A stretch of DNA of 64,000 nucleotides from Cycas panzhihuaensis. Its lineage: Eukaryota > Cycadophyta. Made by a program: the position numbers and the translations under genes. Shown here one piece after another: positions 1 through 11,742 of the stretch. The first letter of the stretch is position 1, and every line of letters begins with the position of its first letter. The notes beneath the pieces were generated by a model. The model saw only the letters and a list, made by a program, of their open reading frames with translations. It made no database searches and had not been told where the DNA came from. The stretch spans positions 204,607,741 to 204,671,740 of the forward strand of contig CM041465.1 in assembly GCA_023213395.1 (NCBI GenBank). The letters run 5' to 3'.

Positions 1-1522
1 GCTTGATTACAATGAGTTTTGCAAAAAAGTACTTTGAAAATGTGCTTAAGTACTCAATGAAGCAAAGCAAAACTTTGTGATGAAGATACAAAATGGTTCC
101 TTTTAATGCTAAAAAAGTGAAGGTAAGAGAACCACTTGCAAAATAGGACACCAAGCACCAAGTGTTGGGACTTTAAAATAGTCCCAACGATAAAAAAAGA
201 AGTGATTTTATTAGGTACAAAGTATTTTTTGAGCCCTTTTTGTGACTAAGGGCAATAGGTTACCATGCAAGGTGCCTTAAAAAAGTGTTGAAAATAGTGA
301 TAAATATCACTTTTACAATAGGCAAACACTTAAAATCACTTCACCTAAGTCAATTAACACTTATGCAACACTAATTAAGTGTTAAAAGAAGCTTAAAGAG
401 CCAAGAAACATAGGCTAAAATTTGAATGTTTTTTGCAACTTAAGCAATAAGGACACCATGCAAGGAGCCTTAATAAGCACTAAAAATAGTGAAAATTTTC
501 ACTTAATGATGATAATGGTGCTTAGAAATTACTTGTTTGAGTCATTTATCACATAAAAAAAATTTGCAATCATAGCAGCGTGACTTGGGCGGCTCCCGTG
601 GACATGCAAATGATGAGAACAGCGTGTAGAGACCCCTGTTTGTGCTGAAAATTTAGGAGGAGGGGTGCCCAAGTGGTATCCAACTCCCTCTAAAATCTCA
701 AGGCTTTTCGTCAAGTGTGCAGAGAGTTGCAAGTAATTGAAGTTATGGCTGGTTACATGTCTTTGAGAAAGGAAAACTGGAGTCGTACGGCTGTTCGGGG
801 TTTTAAACCCTCGTATTAATCACTAAAACTCTTCCCTTAAGTTTGCTACAATTTGCATGCGTGGTCGGTATGTGGACAGCCGACTTGATATGAGAAAAAG
901 AGTGAAAAACAGTAATTTTTATGCTTTTGAGTGGGGTTTCAAGGCTGAAAATGCCCGAAATTGATCCACACACTGCAAGGGGCCTCAAACTTCAAGTAAA
1001 TTCAGTCTGAGAGCTTCAAATGGCTGGAGAATAGATCAGCACCCAAATGTGAGAAAAAAATTAGCTAAAAAATGCAGATTTTAGTAGAAGAGTTACAAAA
1101 AACGTGAGTAAACTTGCCCAGATTTGAGGAACAACTGATACAAATTGATTGCAAAACAGTTATGAGCCTCAAAAAATGCTTACAAAGCTGATTTGTAGTC
1201 ACAAAGTGATCTAATATCTCAGATCTGCCTCTTATCTTCTGAAAAAATAAACTTTTTTGAAGAAAAATTAAAGAAAAAACACTATTTTTGAAGAAAATAG
1301 TGTTGCACCCTTTGATAGAGATCTGAAAAAAAAATTTCAGATCTGAAAGTAGCCTTGCTCCAGCCTTCAACACTGTTCCAAGAAGCTTGAATTTGCAGAA
1401 AATGGGTCTTAGCAAACCTTGGATTGCCTTCGGAGGGCAAAGGTCCTCACCAATGGTTTGCAGCCCTTCTTTGAATCTCCTTGAGCAGCAACAAACAAAA
1501 TAAAGGGAACTAGTCTCCTCTT

Positions 1523-1534
1523 GCTCTGATACCA
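1523..1534 (-). other. Primer binding site of copia A
   Basis: The minus strand reads TGGTATCAGAGC two bases after the LTR end. This is the usual plant copia site pairing with the 3' end of initiator methionine tRNA to prime minus-strand DNA synthesis. It fixes the element's direction. Confidence 0.9.
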
Positions 1535-1536
1535 AA

Positions 1537-2090
1537 TGCGAAAAGAGGCCTAATGGCCTCACAGTCCCAAGATCTAGAAGCTAGGATCACTCTAGTTCTA
1601 GAAGCACAAATAGTTAACAAGTATAATACTCTCAAGATGAAAGAAAGCATAAGAGACAAAGCATAAAATGAAGGAGCAAGAGAAATGATACCAAATGTGT
1701 GGAGTTGGAATTGGTCCAACCTCCAAAGAATAAACAATTTGATTAGCAACCGACAAAGATAACAATACAGCTCCAACTCTCTTATGAGACAATGAGGAGA
1801 GGTCTCATTATATAGAGTGAAATGAGAGACCTAAGGCATTGGATGTTTGACAAGTGTCAAACATCCAAGGTACATGCCTTGCATGTAGGACATGTTTCCT
1901 TTTGGGGCTCTCATGTGAGCAAAAGTGCATGGGGGTCCATTTGACCCTTTAGTGACAACGTTGTGTCACTAGAAAGAATGTGGGTGTGCACTTTATCACT
2001 TAAATGATAAGTCACCCCTGAAGTATAAAAGTACAAATATACATGAAAAATAAAGTACATAATCTTAACATGTAAACATGAAGTTTAACA
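1537..2090 (-). repeat. 5' LTR of copia A
   Basis: Begins TGTTAAAC and ends TTCGCA on the minus strand, 554 bp, and aligns along its whole length with both LTRs of element B. It holds a TATATAA box (complement near 1809-1815) and a strong inverted repeat at 1841-1866 with two 12-base arms (GGATGTTTGACA) around a 2-base loop. The second LTR is outside the window, so the target duplication cannot be tested. Confidence 0.92.
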
Positions 2091-2093
2091 ATG

Positions 2094-2094
<1 letters not shown>

Positions 2095-2134
<40 letters not shown>

Positions 2135-2156
2135 TGTGTGTGTGTATGTATATATT
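2095..2156. repeat. TG/TA microsatellite
   Basis: An uninterrupted TG run changes to TATG, CGCG and TATA variants, followed at once by non-repetitive sequence. It directly adjoins the outer end of the copia A LTR. Confidence 0.95.
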
Positions 2157-4052
2157 CCTTTTCGAGGGAAAAGGAGCAAAAGAAAATATATTTAATAGAT
2201 ATCTACCAAGTAACAAATGTGCAATGTTAGTATTGCTTACACCTTGTACGCAAAACCAACAAGTAATATGGGAAAGAAGGGGTAAAATGGGAAGAAAACG
2301 GGTAGCCTCAGAATGGATAACCCTACCAACTAAACGCTCCACACGTTCCCTAAGCGCCCAAGCTAATGGCTAAGAAGGTCAAGACTACTTGATGGTAGGT
2401 GCAAAGCAGCTTTTTTGCAAATAGAAAAAAAGGTAGCAAAAACGCTATAAAAACTGCAAAAGTTGCAAAGCGCAACTTTTGCAAGACTTTGCGAGAACAA
2501 GTCCTAAAGTTGAAAAGGCATGAACTAGGGCTGGAAAACAGATTATATGTGATCCTTAGTGGCTGGTTGTAGGCGTAGCAAGGGGTTGCCTATGTTGCAA
2601 TCAGCAGAAATCCCCACTCCAATAGTTTCTTGGGTAAGCAAGGAAGGTATAGAGGAGGAAAAGGGAAGGAGAGAAGGGGGTTGCCCTTGAGGAGAAGGCG
2701 TGTGGGTGTAAAACCCTGCCTAAGACTCCTTTCACTCTCCCGTGAACCTTTTTTCCTGCTACCCCCTTGAAAAGACTCAGAAAAAACTTGGGGAGGAAGT
2801 GGCCAAGCAAGTAAGAAGGAGGGTTTGCCTCCCAATACAACAGAAGAGAAGGAAAAACTTCACGCATGCGAGTAGGAAAAAGCCTAGTAAAAGAACATCT
2901 ATGTTGTGAAAGGAAAAGATGAAAACAGATCTGAAGGTACTTGGTAAGGGTAGATCTATGGCAGATCTACCAGGCAATCCGGGTGAGAAAGCGAGTTTCC
3001 TTTGGGTGTTGTTGGAAAACCCCTGCAGTACAGTGGAAGATGGGCACAACCTGTGAAAAAAGTGAAGCTTGAGGCTTGGTAGGATGCTTGGAGCGTGGCT
3101 CTGCCTCAGCCAGCATTGCTACAGACCTGTAATCGGCATTTCCTGTGCTATAGGAGATGGTGACTAAAAGGTGGAACGAGTACAACATAGTTGAAACCTG
3201 TTGTTGAACTTGTTGAGAAGAGAGGAGCGAAGAGTGAGTGAGAAGAGCACAAATGAAGTGAATTTTGGGTTTTTAAACCCAACCCTAGCTCAGTGAGCGA
3301 TTAAGATTTGCCCTGGGCGGGAGTCAACTCGCTGCCACGTGGCAATTTCGCAATTAATGCGAAATTAGCCATGGCCAGATAAAAAAAGAGTTATGGACAG
3401 TCGCCCTGTGGCAAACTTTGCGGTACTGCGAAGTTTGGAGTGGTATCGCGGAGTTTACAACGGTGCGGCCAAAATTAAGACAAAAAGAAAGGGGGGAGTC
3501 TGGAGGCTCCCAAAAGGGGGGGATCCTAGACCATAAGGAAACATGCTGTAGTGCCAAGGTGGGAAGGAGGGGTTATGGAACCTAGAGGGACCACAACAGG
3601 CGGGAAAGGATGGTCAAGGACTCCAAAAAAGAGACAAATGGCGCAAAAAGGGCGACAACTAGGCCTAGGCGAGGAGCTAAGGGATATGTCACGCCAATAA
3701 ATGATGTGAAATGGGCTGTAGGAGCCAGAAGTGCTTGGGGACGTCGTTGAGACCTGATGAAGGGTTGTGGAGTGCCATGGGATGTGTATCCCTAGTTGTC
3801 ATAGGCTAAAAAGTGTTAAAACGCAATATGAACAGGCAAGCAATGCAGAGTGATTGTATAGTCAATCAATCGAGATGCAATGTGCGTGATGAGCCTCAAT
3901 CAACCATTTCTGAAACTGACAAAAGGGAGGATAGAAGCATACCTGAACTTACCTGAGTCGAGTCGCCCATGTCCATTCTTGTTAGCTGGGAAACATAGAC
4001 CAAGCCCCATGTAAGTGATAACCAATGTTGTAGAGGGTAAACTGTGTTAAAA

Positions 4053-4054
<2 letters not shown>
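2157..4054. other. Gene-free stretch with several short hairpins
   Basis: No ORF here has a recognisable domain; the longest are under 100 codons on either strand and overlap each other. Perfect hairpins are visible: 2455-2466 pairs with 2472-2483 (12-base arms TGCAAAAGTTGC, 5-base loop) and 3344-3352 pairs with 3358-3366 (9-base arms, 5-base loop). A near-perfect one lies around 3412-3437. The sequence around 3265-3290 (TTTAAACCC, AACCCTAG) recalls the leaders of copias B and E, so this may be the remnant of another element's leader, but that is only a resemblance. Confidence 0.5.

Positions 4055-4107
<53 letters not shown>
4055..4107. repeat. TA microsatellite
   Basis: About 26 uninterrupted TA units. 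No coding sequence overlaps it. Confidence 0.97.
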
Positions 4108-4112
<5 letters not shown>

Positions 4113-5136
4113 AACGTTGCTATTCAAAGTTTTGTAGGCAGTGCTAAGAACATTAGGAGAGGACTAATGTTTTGGTGAAGATGTTGAATTGGATGTGGTT
4201 TGTAGACTTTGGAAAAATTTCAAAAAGATTCAAATAACAATTGTTAGAGGCGTATAGGCCTACAAGGACAATGAAGTACATGCAGATGTTAAAAGGAGCT
4301 GAATTTGTGGCAACCCTAGGTTGAATTGAGGTGTTGATTGATGAGGATTTAGAGACATGGTGGAAGATGTGTGGTTTGCATATGCTGAGACACAAAGATG
4401 AAGAGATATGTCATGACACATGTTGATGCATGTTTATATGGTGACCATGGCGGCAAGGGGTCGCTCGTTGAGAGACATGAAAATCCTTGGGAGTAGAAAA
4501 GGACATAGTATAAGCACTAGACAATTGCTAAGAACAAGTTCGAAGGATTTGAGTACAAAAATCAAATTTGGGCAATAACAATTTGGAATCGCAATTGCTT
4601 AGGTCAAAAATTTTAAATGACATGTAAAACATTTTTGTTTTCTAAGGTTTGATTTTAATCAAACTACTTTTGATAAATTTTGAAGTTTGTTTTTGAATCC
4701 TCTAACCATTAGCCCGAGGTCACATAGAGAAAAAAGGGCTAAGCCAATTTTTGGTTCGCTTTTGACATTTTAGAATTTTTATACAACATCTTCAAGATTG
4801 TAATAAAATTTCCTTTACCATTGAGGTGGTCGTATGGCATTTTTCTAGCATTGTGCGTGATGATCGAAGCTTAATTGTTTCTTTCGACACTCTTTGTAGT
4901 GATTGAAGAGAACCACACACACACATAAAAAACAACAAAAAGAAAAAAAAAAGAGAGAGAAAAAAAAAAGCTACAAGATAAAAAGAGGGCATTTTTGGTG
5001 TGTTGGGGCCTTTTTAATGCCCTTTGTGGTGTTTTTTGAAAGTGTATTTTTGTATTGTGGTGCATACTTTTCCTATAAAATGGTGAGTGGGAATTTTTTT
5101 CAGCTCTCTTATAGAGAAGTTAATTGGCATTGAGAA
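4108..5136. other. Gene-free AT-rich stretch upstream of copia F gag
   Basis: Nothing recognisable is coded here. Positions 4908-4972 are a low-complexity CA then A/G-rich run. By position this should contain the 5' LTR and primer site of element F, but no copy of F's 3' LTR (32453 onwards) and no TGGTATCA-like site could be found, so F seems truncated or replaced at its 5' end. Confidence 0.5.
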
Positions 5137-5860
5137 TTATGGTGCATGGAAACATTAGATCAAGAATTTGTTAATGTCAAATTATTTGGGGGCTTACGTT
5201 AAAGGTAAAGCAGTAAGGCTATAGATGGGATTGCTCAAGCTGAGTTTGATGCTAAAAGCAGAATTGCACTAGCATTCATCAATTTGTTAATAGGCTGTAA
5301 TCTAATTGGAAATGTCAAAGATGCCATAATTCCTAATAAATCTTGGGATGCCAATAACTTATTTGTATGAAAATAAGAATAATGCAAGAGTTTTAATGCT
5401 CCAAAATCAATTGTGCAATCTCAAAATGAAAGTCTCCATGGTAGAACATATGCAATAGATTAAGGCCATTAAGAATCAATGAGTACCATAGGTGAAATAC
5501 TCCCTAATACAATACTGATTGCCTCTATTTTGAAGAGCTTCCCTAAATAATGCGAGCTTTGTTACCGGTTTGATAATAACTAGTAAACTAACCTCAGTCA
5601 CTTTCAATGAATTAAATTGTTTCTTGCTACAACATGAACAATTGTTGAATGATAATGATGGAGGAGAGACATCGAATGCATTTGCAACGAAGTCCAAGGG
5701 GAAGAATCCTTTTGTTGCAAAGAAGAATGTTGCTCCCAAGGAACATAAGGTTTAGAAGGAGTGCTCTAAAGGTTTAGATAAGTCAAAAGTGTGTCATTAT
5801 TGTGGTCGACCCAAACATTTCAAGAAAAGTTGTAGGAAGTTGCAATTTGATCAATAGTAA
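5137..5860 (+). pseudogene. Copia F gag with one zinc knuckle, broken
   Basis: Gag would form the virus-like particle and package the element RNA. Traces of the copia Gag pattern are visible in changing frames: an NYGAWK-like start near 5137, and the end of the capsid domain near 5570-5760 (LNCFLLQHEQ, then ETSNAFATKSKGK). A CCHC knuckle follows at about 5788-5832 (CHYCGRPKHFKKSC). Many stops and at least two frameshifts rule out expression. The family assignment is safe; exact borders are not. Confidence 0.75.
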
Positions 5861-7091
5861 TAGTATGACTAGATGGAACAATAGAAGGATAAGAAGTAAT
5901 CTAGTTACTTTTTTGGCCATTCTTAAAAAAGAGACAAAAAGGGCAAACAACTCTTCATTGCAACTTCTCAATCAAGCCATAATTTAGTTGAAGCTTTGTA
6001 TATTGATTTAGGTATTATGAGACATATGAAAAACAAGCTAAAATTTTTTAAGTGTGTGTGGGAAGTGAAAGGATAGCCTATTACAGTTTGTAACGACTCT
6101 ATGTTGTAGGTTGAAGGAATTGAAGAAGTTCCCATAATTACATTGAATGGGAAGGATACTTATATCATTGATGTTTTGTATGTATCTAGGTTGAAGAAAA
6201 AACTATTCTTTGTTAGTCAGATTGGAAAGAATATTGAGTGCTTATTTTGAACATGGCAAATGTATTATCATAAACAGTAATAGAAAAGTTGTAGTTGTAG
6301 GTACAAGAGAGGATGGCCTTTACAAGGTTGAAGGTAGATTTGAAAATCAGAGAACATTGATTATTGATATAACCAAAATTAAAATCAATTATGGCTTGAA
6401 TGCATGGGACATTTGCACTGTTCTTGTCTTCAACAAATGTTTAAATTGAATATGGTACATGGCCTACTAAGACTTGTAGTGAAAAATGGTTTGGGTGAAC
6501 TTGCGGAATGGGCAACAACACCAAGAAAAGTTCAAAAGAGGCAAAGCTTGGAGAGCAAAGGAGAAGCCACGACTAGCCCACTGAGGCTTTTATGGACCAA
6601 TGTTGATAACATCACTTAGAGGTTCAAAGTACATTTTGACGTTCATAAATGGTTTCACTAAGAAAGTGTGGGTTTATTCCATAAAGTAAAAATCTCAACT
6701 CTTTGACATCTTCAAAGAGTTCAAGGAGATGATTGAAAATCAAAGTGGGCATAGGTTGAAGATTCTTAGATCTGACAATGGCGGTGAATATACCTCTAAA
6801 AAATTTGATCAATATTTCGAGGATCATGGAATTCAAAGGTAGTTCACCACTCCATATATGCCACAATAGAATGGAGTGGCAAAGAGGATAAATAGGACTT
6901 TGGTGGAAAAAGCCAAGTCCATGATGAAAGCAAAAAGTATGCTAGAATGTTTTTGGGTAAAAGTTGTGTGTACAACAATTTATCTTTCGAATATGAGTTC
7001 CACAAAGATTATTTGGAATATGGTGTTCGAGGAGGCATGGATAAGCAAAAATCCTAGTGTGATCCATTTGAGAGTCATTGTGTGCATAACA
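5861..7091 (+). pseudogene. Copia F protease and first part of integrase, broken
   Basis: The protease to integrase stretch is heavily decayed: LGIMRHMKNK near 6010 stands where copia protease has DSGA.RHMT. Integrase signals follow: a KKVWVY block near 6660, the RSDNGGEY block near 6771-6795 and NGVAKRINRT near 6871-6900. In the last block the catalytic glutamate (NGVAE) is lysine, a G to A change. The reading stops at 7091, where copia E is inserted, and resumes at 14762. Confidence 0.8.
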
Positions 7092-7631
7092 TGAAAGCAA
7101 TAGAAATGACACAGGTGCTAGGATCTATTGAGGAATGGGATAGGACATCATAACATGAAGGACAAAGCTTTAGATTAATGGAAACATGAAGTACATGACA
7201 TGGAGATAATAGGGAGGAGATTCAACTACTACTCAACCTATTATGCAAACAAAGTAGGGAGGAGAATTGGTCTACAACTCTACCTACAAGAGAAGCTACG
7301 GCAACATAACACTGACTACAATACATTGATACAAAACAAGGAAAGTAGGACTCCTTATAAAGGAGAGATTCAATGATCAGGATCTAGACACGTCACTGAT
7401 CAAGAATACAAGACAAGTTTGAGTAGAACTCTACTTTCCACAAGGATAAGGATGGTAACAAGTGGAGCCATCCAAAGTTGACTTTCCACTAAGCACATGT
7501 GGAAAAGCCACAAGAGACAAAAGATAATTTTATAATCAAACAAATGATCACTTTAGCATAAAGGCCTAAAGTGACAAAAATACAAATGTCCATGGTCAAG
7601 ACTTAATGCTTAGGACATGAAGGTTTTAACA
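7092..7631 (-). repeat. 3' LTR of copia E
   Basis: 540 bp, TGTTAAAACC to CTTTCA on the minus strand; by eye about 95% alike to the copy at 14218-14756. A TATAA box is visible on the minus strand (complement near 7352). A run of seven G on the minus strand (7632-7638) just inside it is the polypurine tract for plus-strand priming. Confidence 0.95.
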
Positions 7632-7639
7632 CCCCCCCT

Positions 7640-9200
7640 GAATGGATACATCATTAAGTCGAATCTTGGCTTGGTTTACGAAATGCTCGAACTTCTCTTT
7701 GCCAAGTGGTTTGGTGAAGATGTCGGCTAGTTGTTGATCAGTCGACTTGTAGACGAGGTCGATTTCACCTTACTGCACATGCTCTCTGATAAAGTGGTGA
7801 TGGATCTCAATATGCTTGGAGCATGCATGAAACACCAGATTCTTGGCTATCTTGATAATACTTTTATTATCACAATACAATGGTGTTGGAAGTGTTTGCT
7901 CAAGCCCAAGCTCTTCAAGAATCCGTCTGAGCCAAATAGCCTCACAAGCGCGTTAACAACAACTTTGTATTTTGCTTCAGTGGAGGAAAGTGTAACATTT
8001 GGTTGCTTTTTGCAACTCCATGAAACAATAGCAGACCCAAGGTTGAAGCAATAACCTGAGGTGAATTTTTGGCTATCTTGGCATCCAATCCAATTTGAAT
8101 CTAAGAACCCTTCCAATATGAAGTTTTTGTTATGTGTGTATTGGAGACCATACTGCAAAGTACCTTTAAGGTATTTGAGGATGCGTTTTGCAGTATTCTA
8201 GTGTCGCTGATTGGGACTAATCGTGAATCTGGAATAGATTCCCACTGCATATGAAATGTTAGGTCTAGTGTTACTCAAGTAAATGAGACTACCCACTATA
8301 TGCTTGAAAAGGGTGGAATCAATAGGTTTTCCTTCTTCAGTCATCGATAATTTAGTGCCTGTCTCCATAGGTGTTGGTGATGGTTTGTAGTCTTCCATTC
8401 TGAATCACTGCAAAATATCCCAAGTGTACTTGGCTTGGGAAATGTGACCTGGTTGTTGCCACACTTCGAGAAAATAATGAAGAAGTTCGAGGTCTATCAT
8501 CTCAAAACTTCTTTTTAAATCCCTTTGGAGACGTTCTATCAAGTCTGCATCATTGCCTATAATGATCAAATCATCAACATAAAGAACAACAAGTGTAATG
8601 TGCTAGTTTTGAACCTTGATGTACAAGTTCAAATCAGATGTGGATCGATGAAAATTGTGCTGAAGAAAGTAATTATCGATCTTCGAATACCAAGCGCATG
8701 GTGCCTGTTTCAGACCATACAAGGCCTTTCTAAGGTGACAGACAATATGCTTATTGCCGACTGAAATATATTCAGGAGGTTGTTCCAGATATTCCTCCTA
8801 AGTCAAATCACCATTAAGAAAGGCACTTTTGACATCCATCTAGTACAATGGCCACTTGCATTGAGCAACTAAGGCCATAACAATTTTGATGGTGTTCATA
8901 TTTGCGACAAGTGCAAATGTCTTGGTGTAGTTGATGCCTACCTGTTGTTTGAAACCTTTGGCGACTAGATGAGCCTTATGTCGCTCAATAGTACCATCAA
9001 ACTTATACTTAATTTTGTAGATCCACTTACAACTAATGGCTTGTTTGCTAGGTGGCAATTCAACCAAGTCCCATGTGCCATTTTGATAGATTGAGTGGAT
9101 CTCATCATCCATGGCAGCCTGCCACTTGTCATCTGTATATGCCTCCTAAAAAATGGAAGGCTCAGGAATATTAAGCACTTCAGTCGTAAGTACATAGTTT
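7640..9200 (-). pseudogene. Copia E reverse transcriptase and RNase H
   Basis: Reading on the minus strand: CKWIYKIKYKFDG and ERHKAHLVAKGFKQ (about 9045-8940) open the RT. The catalytic YVDDL box lies near 8563-8577 (VLYVDDLIIIGND) and is intact. The connection domain has GTKLSMTEEGKPID and GSLIYLSNTRPNISYAVG at 8398-8200. RNase H follows with LEGFLDSNWIGCQDS and LSSTEAKYK, ending in LADIFTKPLGKEKF near 7690. Stops and frameshifts between these blocks (for example around 8820, 8400 and 8160) disable it. Function, by family: copying element RNA into DNA and removing the RNA strand in the particle. Confidence 0.88.
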
Positions 9201-10722
9201 ACAATGGATAGTGGTTGCATTTTGGATTGCCTTCAATAATCTGTGAATTTGCAATAGTTTGCATATACCATTTGGGCAACTTCTTCATTGATGTTACTTC
9301 ACGGTCCTGTGATGGAGGTGATTGTTGAAGCTTTGAAGAAGAAGAAGGACTCAATGAAGGAACTAAGGAAAATGAGGAGGAAGAAGAAGCAACAGGTGCT
9401 GATGAACGACAAGGTGTTGAAGAAGTTGAGGGGACAAATTCCTCAACAATTGCTTTGCCTTTGTCAAGGGAGAGAGGAAGGGAACTGAAGTCGATCTCTC
9501 GATTGTCTTCTGCAAAAACATCTCGTGAAATGTGCATCTGTTTACTAATTGGATCAAACAAATGATATGCTTTGCTGCCAGGAGCATATCCTACAAAGAT
9601 GCATTTGAGACTTTTGTCATCAAATTTTTATCTTTGCTCTTGCGGAACATTCATGTAGGCCATGCATCCAAAAGTATGTAAGTGACTGACTATTGATTTC
9701 TGGCCCATCTAGGCCTCTTCGGGTGTCATGCTTGAAAGCGCTGAAGTAGAGCTGCAGTTTGACAGATATGCAGCAATGAAAAGTGCTTCTGCCCAGTATG
9801 CTAGAGAGAGACCTTTCGCATGCATCATAGCCTTCGCCCTACTAACCAAGGTTCTATTCATACGTTCTGCCACACCATTTTGTTGCGGTGTATATGGAGT
9901 AGAAAATTGGCGTTTTATGCCATTTTGAACACAAAACTGATTGAAGTCCTTGGATTTATATTCACCACCATTATCGGATCTGAGTATCTTGATTCACATG
10001 CCTGTTTCATTTTCAATAGCAACTTTAAATTTCTTAAACTTGTTCAATGCTTCTGACTTGTGCTTAAGAAAATAAACCCACACCTTATGTGAGTAATCAT
10101 CAATAAAAGTCATGAAGAATGACAATCCTCCATGAGACTAAGTGGTCATGGGACCACAAATGTCAGAATGAATAAGCTGCAACAATTGTTGTGCTCTCCA
10201 TGCCATACCTTTCTAAAAAGGTTCACGATGCTGCTTCCCCATAAGGCATGATTCGCAAAGGCAATTACCCCCTGGAATTTTGGGTAAGCCATAAACCATA
10301 TTCTGCCTGAACATCTGTCTTATGCTATCCAAATTAAGATGTCCAAGTCGTTTATGCCATAGCTGTGTCTTATTTACTGAATGGGAGATAAAGGCATGAG
10401 ATGAACTAGATATCGCATCTAATTTGTAGAGGCCACGATCTTCATGACCAACTGCAACTATCTAGTCCTCTTTGTTCTTGATTATACATTTCCTATCTTT
10501 AAACAACACATTCATCTGCTGTTTATCAAGCTGACTAACACAGAGTAAATTCTTGGGCATTTTAGGAACTAAAAATATATTGCTACTAGGAAATGCAGAA
10601 TGCTGATCATTAGGTGCAATTTGACCTATACCTGATATCTCTATAGTGGCATTGTCTCCAAATGTCATTGTTTCTCCTTTGCACTCTTGAAAATTTGATA
10701 ATATTTCTGCATCACTTGTCAC
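9199..10722 (-). pseudogene. Copia E protease and integrase
   Basis: The protease core lies at about 10750-10720, where the minus strand reads IIDFGTSRHVTS: the usual catalytic D-S-G is D-F-G. A GAG-pre-integrase block follows (LLCVSQLDKQQMNVLF), then the HHCC finger (LWHKRLGHL, CLCESCLMGKQH). All three catalytic acids of integrase are visible: HSDICGP, RSDNGGEYKS and NGVAERMNRT. The end is a Ser/Pro-rich linker (9199-9561) before RT. In-frame stops, for example at about 10460 and in the GKQHREPF region, break it. Protease would cut Gag-Pol; integrase would insert the cDNA. Confidence 0.88.
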
Positions 10723-10962
10723 GTGACGTGATGTGCCAAAGTCAATGATCCATGTGTTATCATTGTGACTATCAGTGTATGCAAAAAAAGTTGTGTCATC
10801 TTGATCACGTTGAGTTGTGTGGCCTTGAAAACTGCCACGAGTTGTCCTTCTTTGATGACCACCTCAGAATGCACCTTGAGTTGGTCCTTGAAGTTGTTGC
10901 TGCTGCTGGCATTGATTTTGTTGATGCTAATTTTGTTGTTGTTGTGGTTGTCGTAAATCACT

Positions 10963-11742
10963 CTATCGTTTCCTGCATTCAGGTTGAATGTGGCCAACTT
11001 TGCCACAATAATGACAAATGACAGTCTTTGACTTCACATTAAGACTGTGAAATTTCCTCTGAAAATTTTGCTTGGGCTGAAATGGCTGTTTCGATTTGAA
11101 CTTGGCTGAAAAAGCACCTGATGTTTTTGTTTCATCTTGCCTAGAGTAGATTTCTTCTTCTTGCAGCAACAATCATTCTAACTCATTGAAAGTTAGAATA
11201 GATAATGTGCCATTTCTCGAAATATTTGAGATGAAGTTGTTATACTCTTTAGCAAGAGCATGAATTGTCGTTGTAACCAGATCTTCATTTGAGACTGGTT
11301 TACTAAGAGTTGTTAGCTGATTACTGATATCTTTAACTGATGACAAATAAGCTGCCATTGGAGCAACATATTTCAAACTAAACAATTTAGCTTTATGCAT
11401 GACAATCCTTGCATCATCTCTATGTTCATACAAAGAAACAATTATATCCCAAGTATCTTTAGATGTCGATGCTGATTCAATGTTTTGATCGACACTATCA
11501 CTTACAGACAGATGAATGAAAGCAAGTGCGACTTCATCCTTTGCTTTAAAAGCAGTTAATGCAACAGGATCAACAAGTAGCAAATTTCGTGGATTTGCTG
11601 GATCTGGAGTTGGTTTGGGTCTGGCAATTTCACCAGAAACATAACCCCACAACTCATTCACTATCAATAAATTTTTAACTTGCTTCTTCCATGTAAGATA
11701 ATTCTCAGCACTTGTTAACATGATTGTGTTTGCATTGAGCAT
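10963..11742 (-). pseudogene. Copia E gag with zinc knuckle
   Basis: An ORF of 189 codons (11742-11173) is the copia capsid domain: NYLTWKKQVKNLL, then KAKDEVALAFIHLSVSD and ISNQLTTLSKP. After an in-frame TGA at 11173-11175 the same frame goes on to a CCHC knuckle (CHYCGKVGHIQPEC, about 11023-10982) and a Gln-rich tail. A TAG at 10963 separates it from the protease, which is in the same frame. The start at 11742 was chosen because it matches the Gag start region of element B. It is the longest intact part of E. Confidence 0.88.

Larger units (their letters stand above)
1..2090 (-). mobile_element. Ty1/copia element A, 5' LTR and leader only (runs off the left edge)
   Basis: Read on the minus strand, this is a 5' LTR followed by a methionine-type primer site and about 1.5 kb of AT-rich leader that continues beyond base 1. 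The LTR and most of the leader match element B at 34041-36470 closely, so A belongs to the same family and its gag-pol should lie to the left of the window. The segment about 465-780 does not match B at all. No coding region of the element is inside the window; the ORFs seen here have no recognisable retroelement domain. The insertion point abuts a TG microsatellite. Confidence 0.9.

Noticed and set aside
2104-2373. 89-codon plus-strand ORF starting MCVCVCVYVRV
   Set aside because: Its start is the TG microsatellite translated; nothing after it resembles a protein family.
4792-5133. Overlapping ORFs rich in Phe/Leu or Lys/Thr on both strands
   Set aside because: They are translations of the CA and A/G low-complexity run at 4908-4972.
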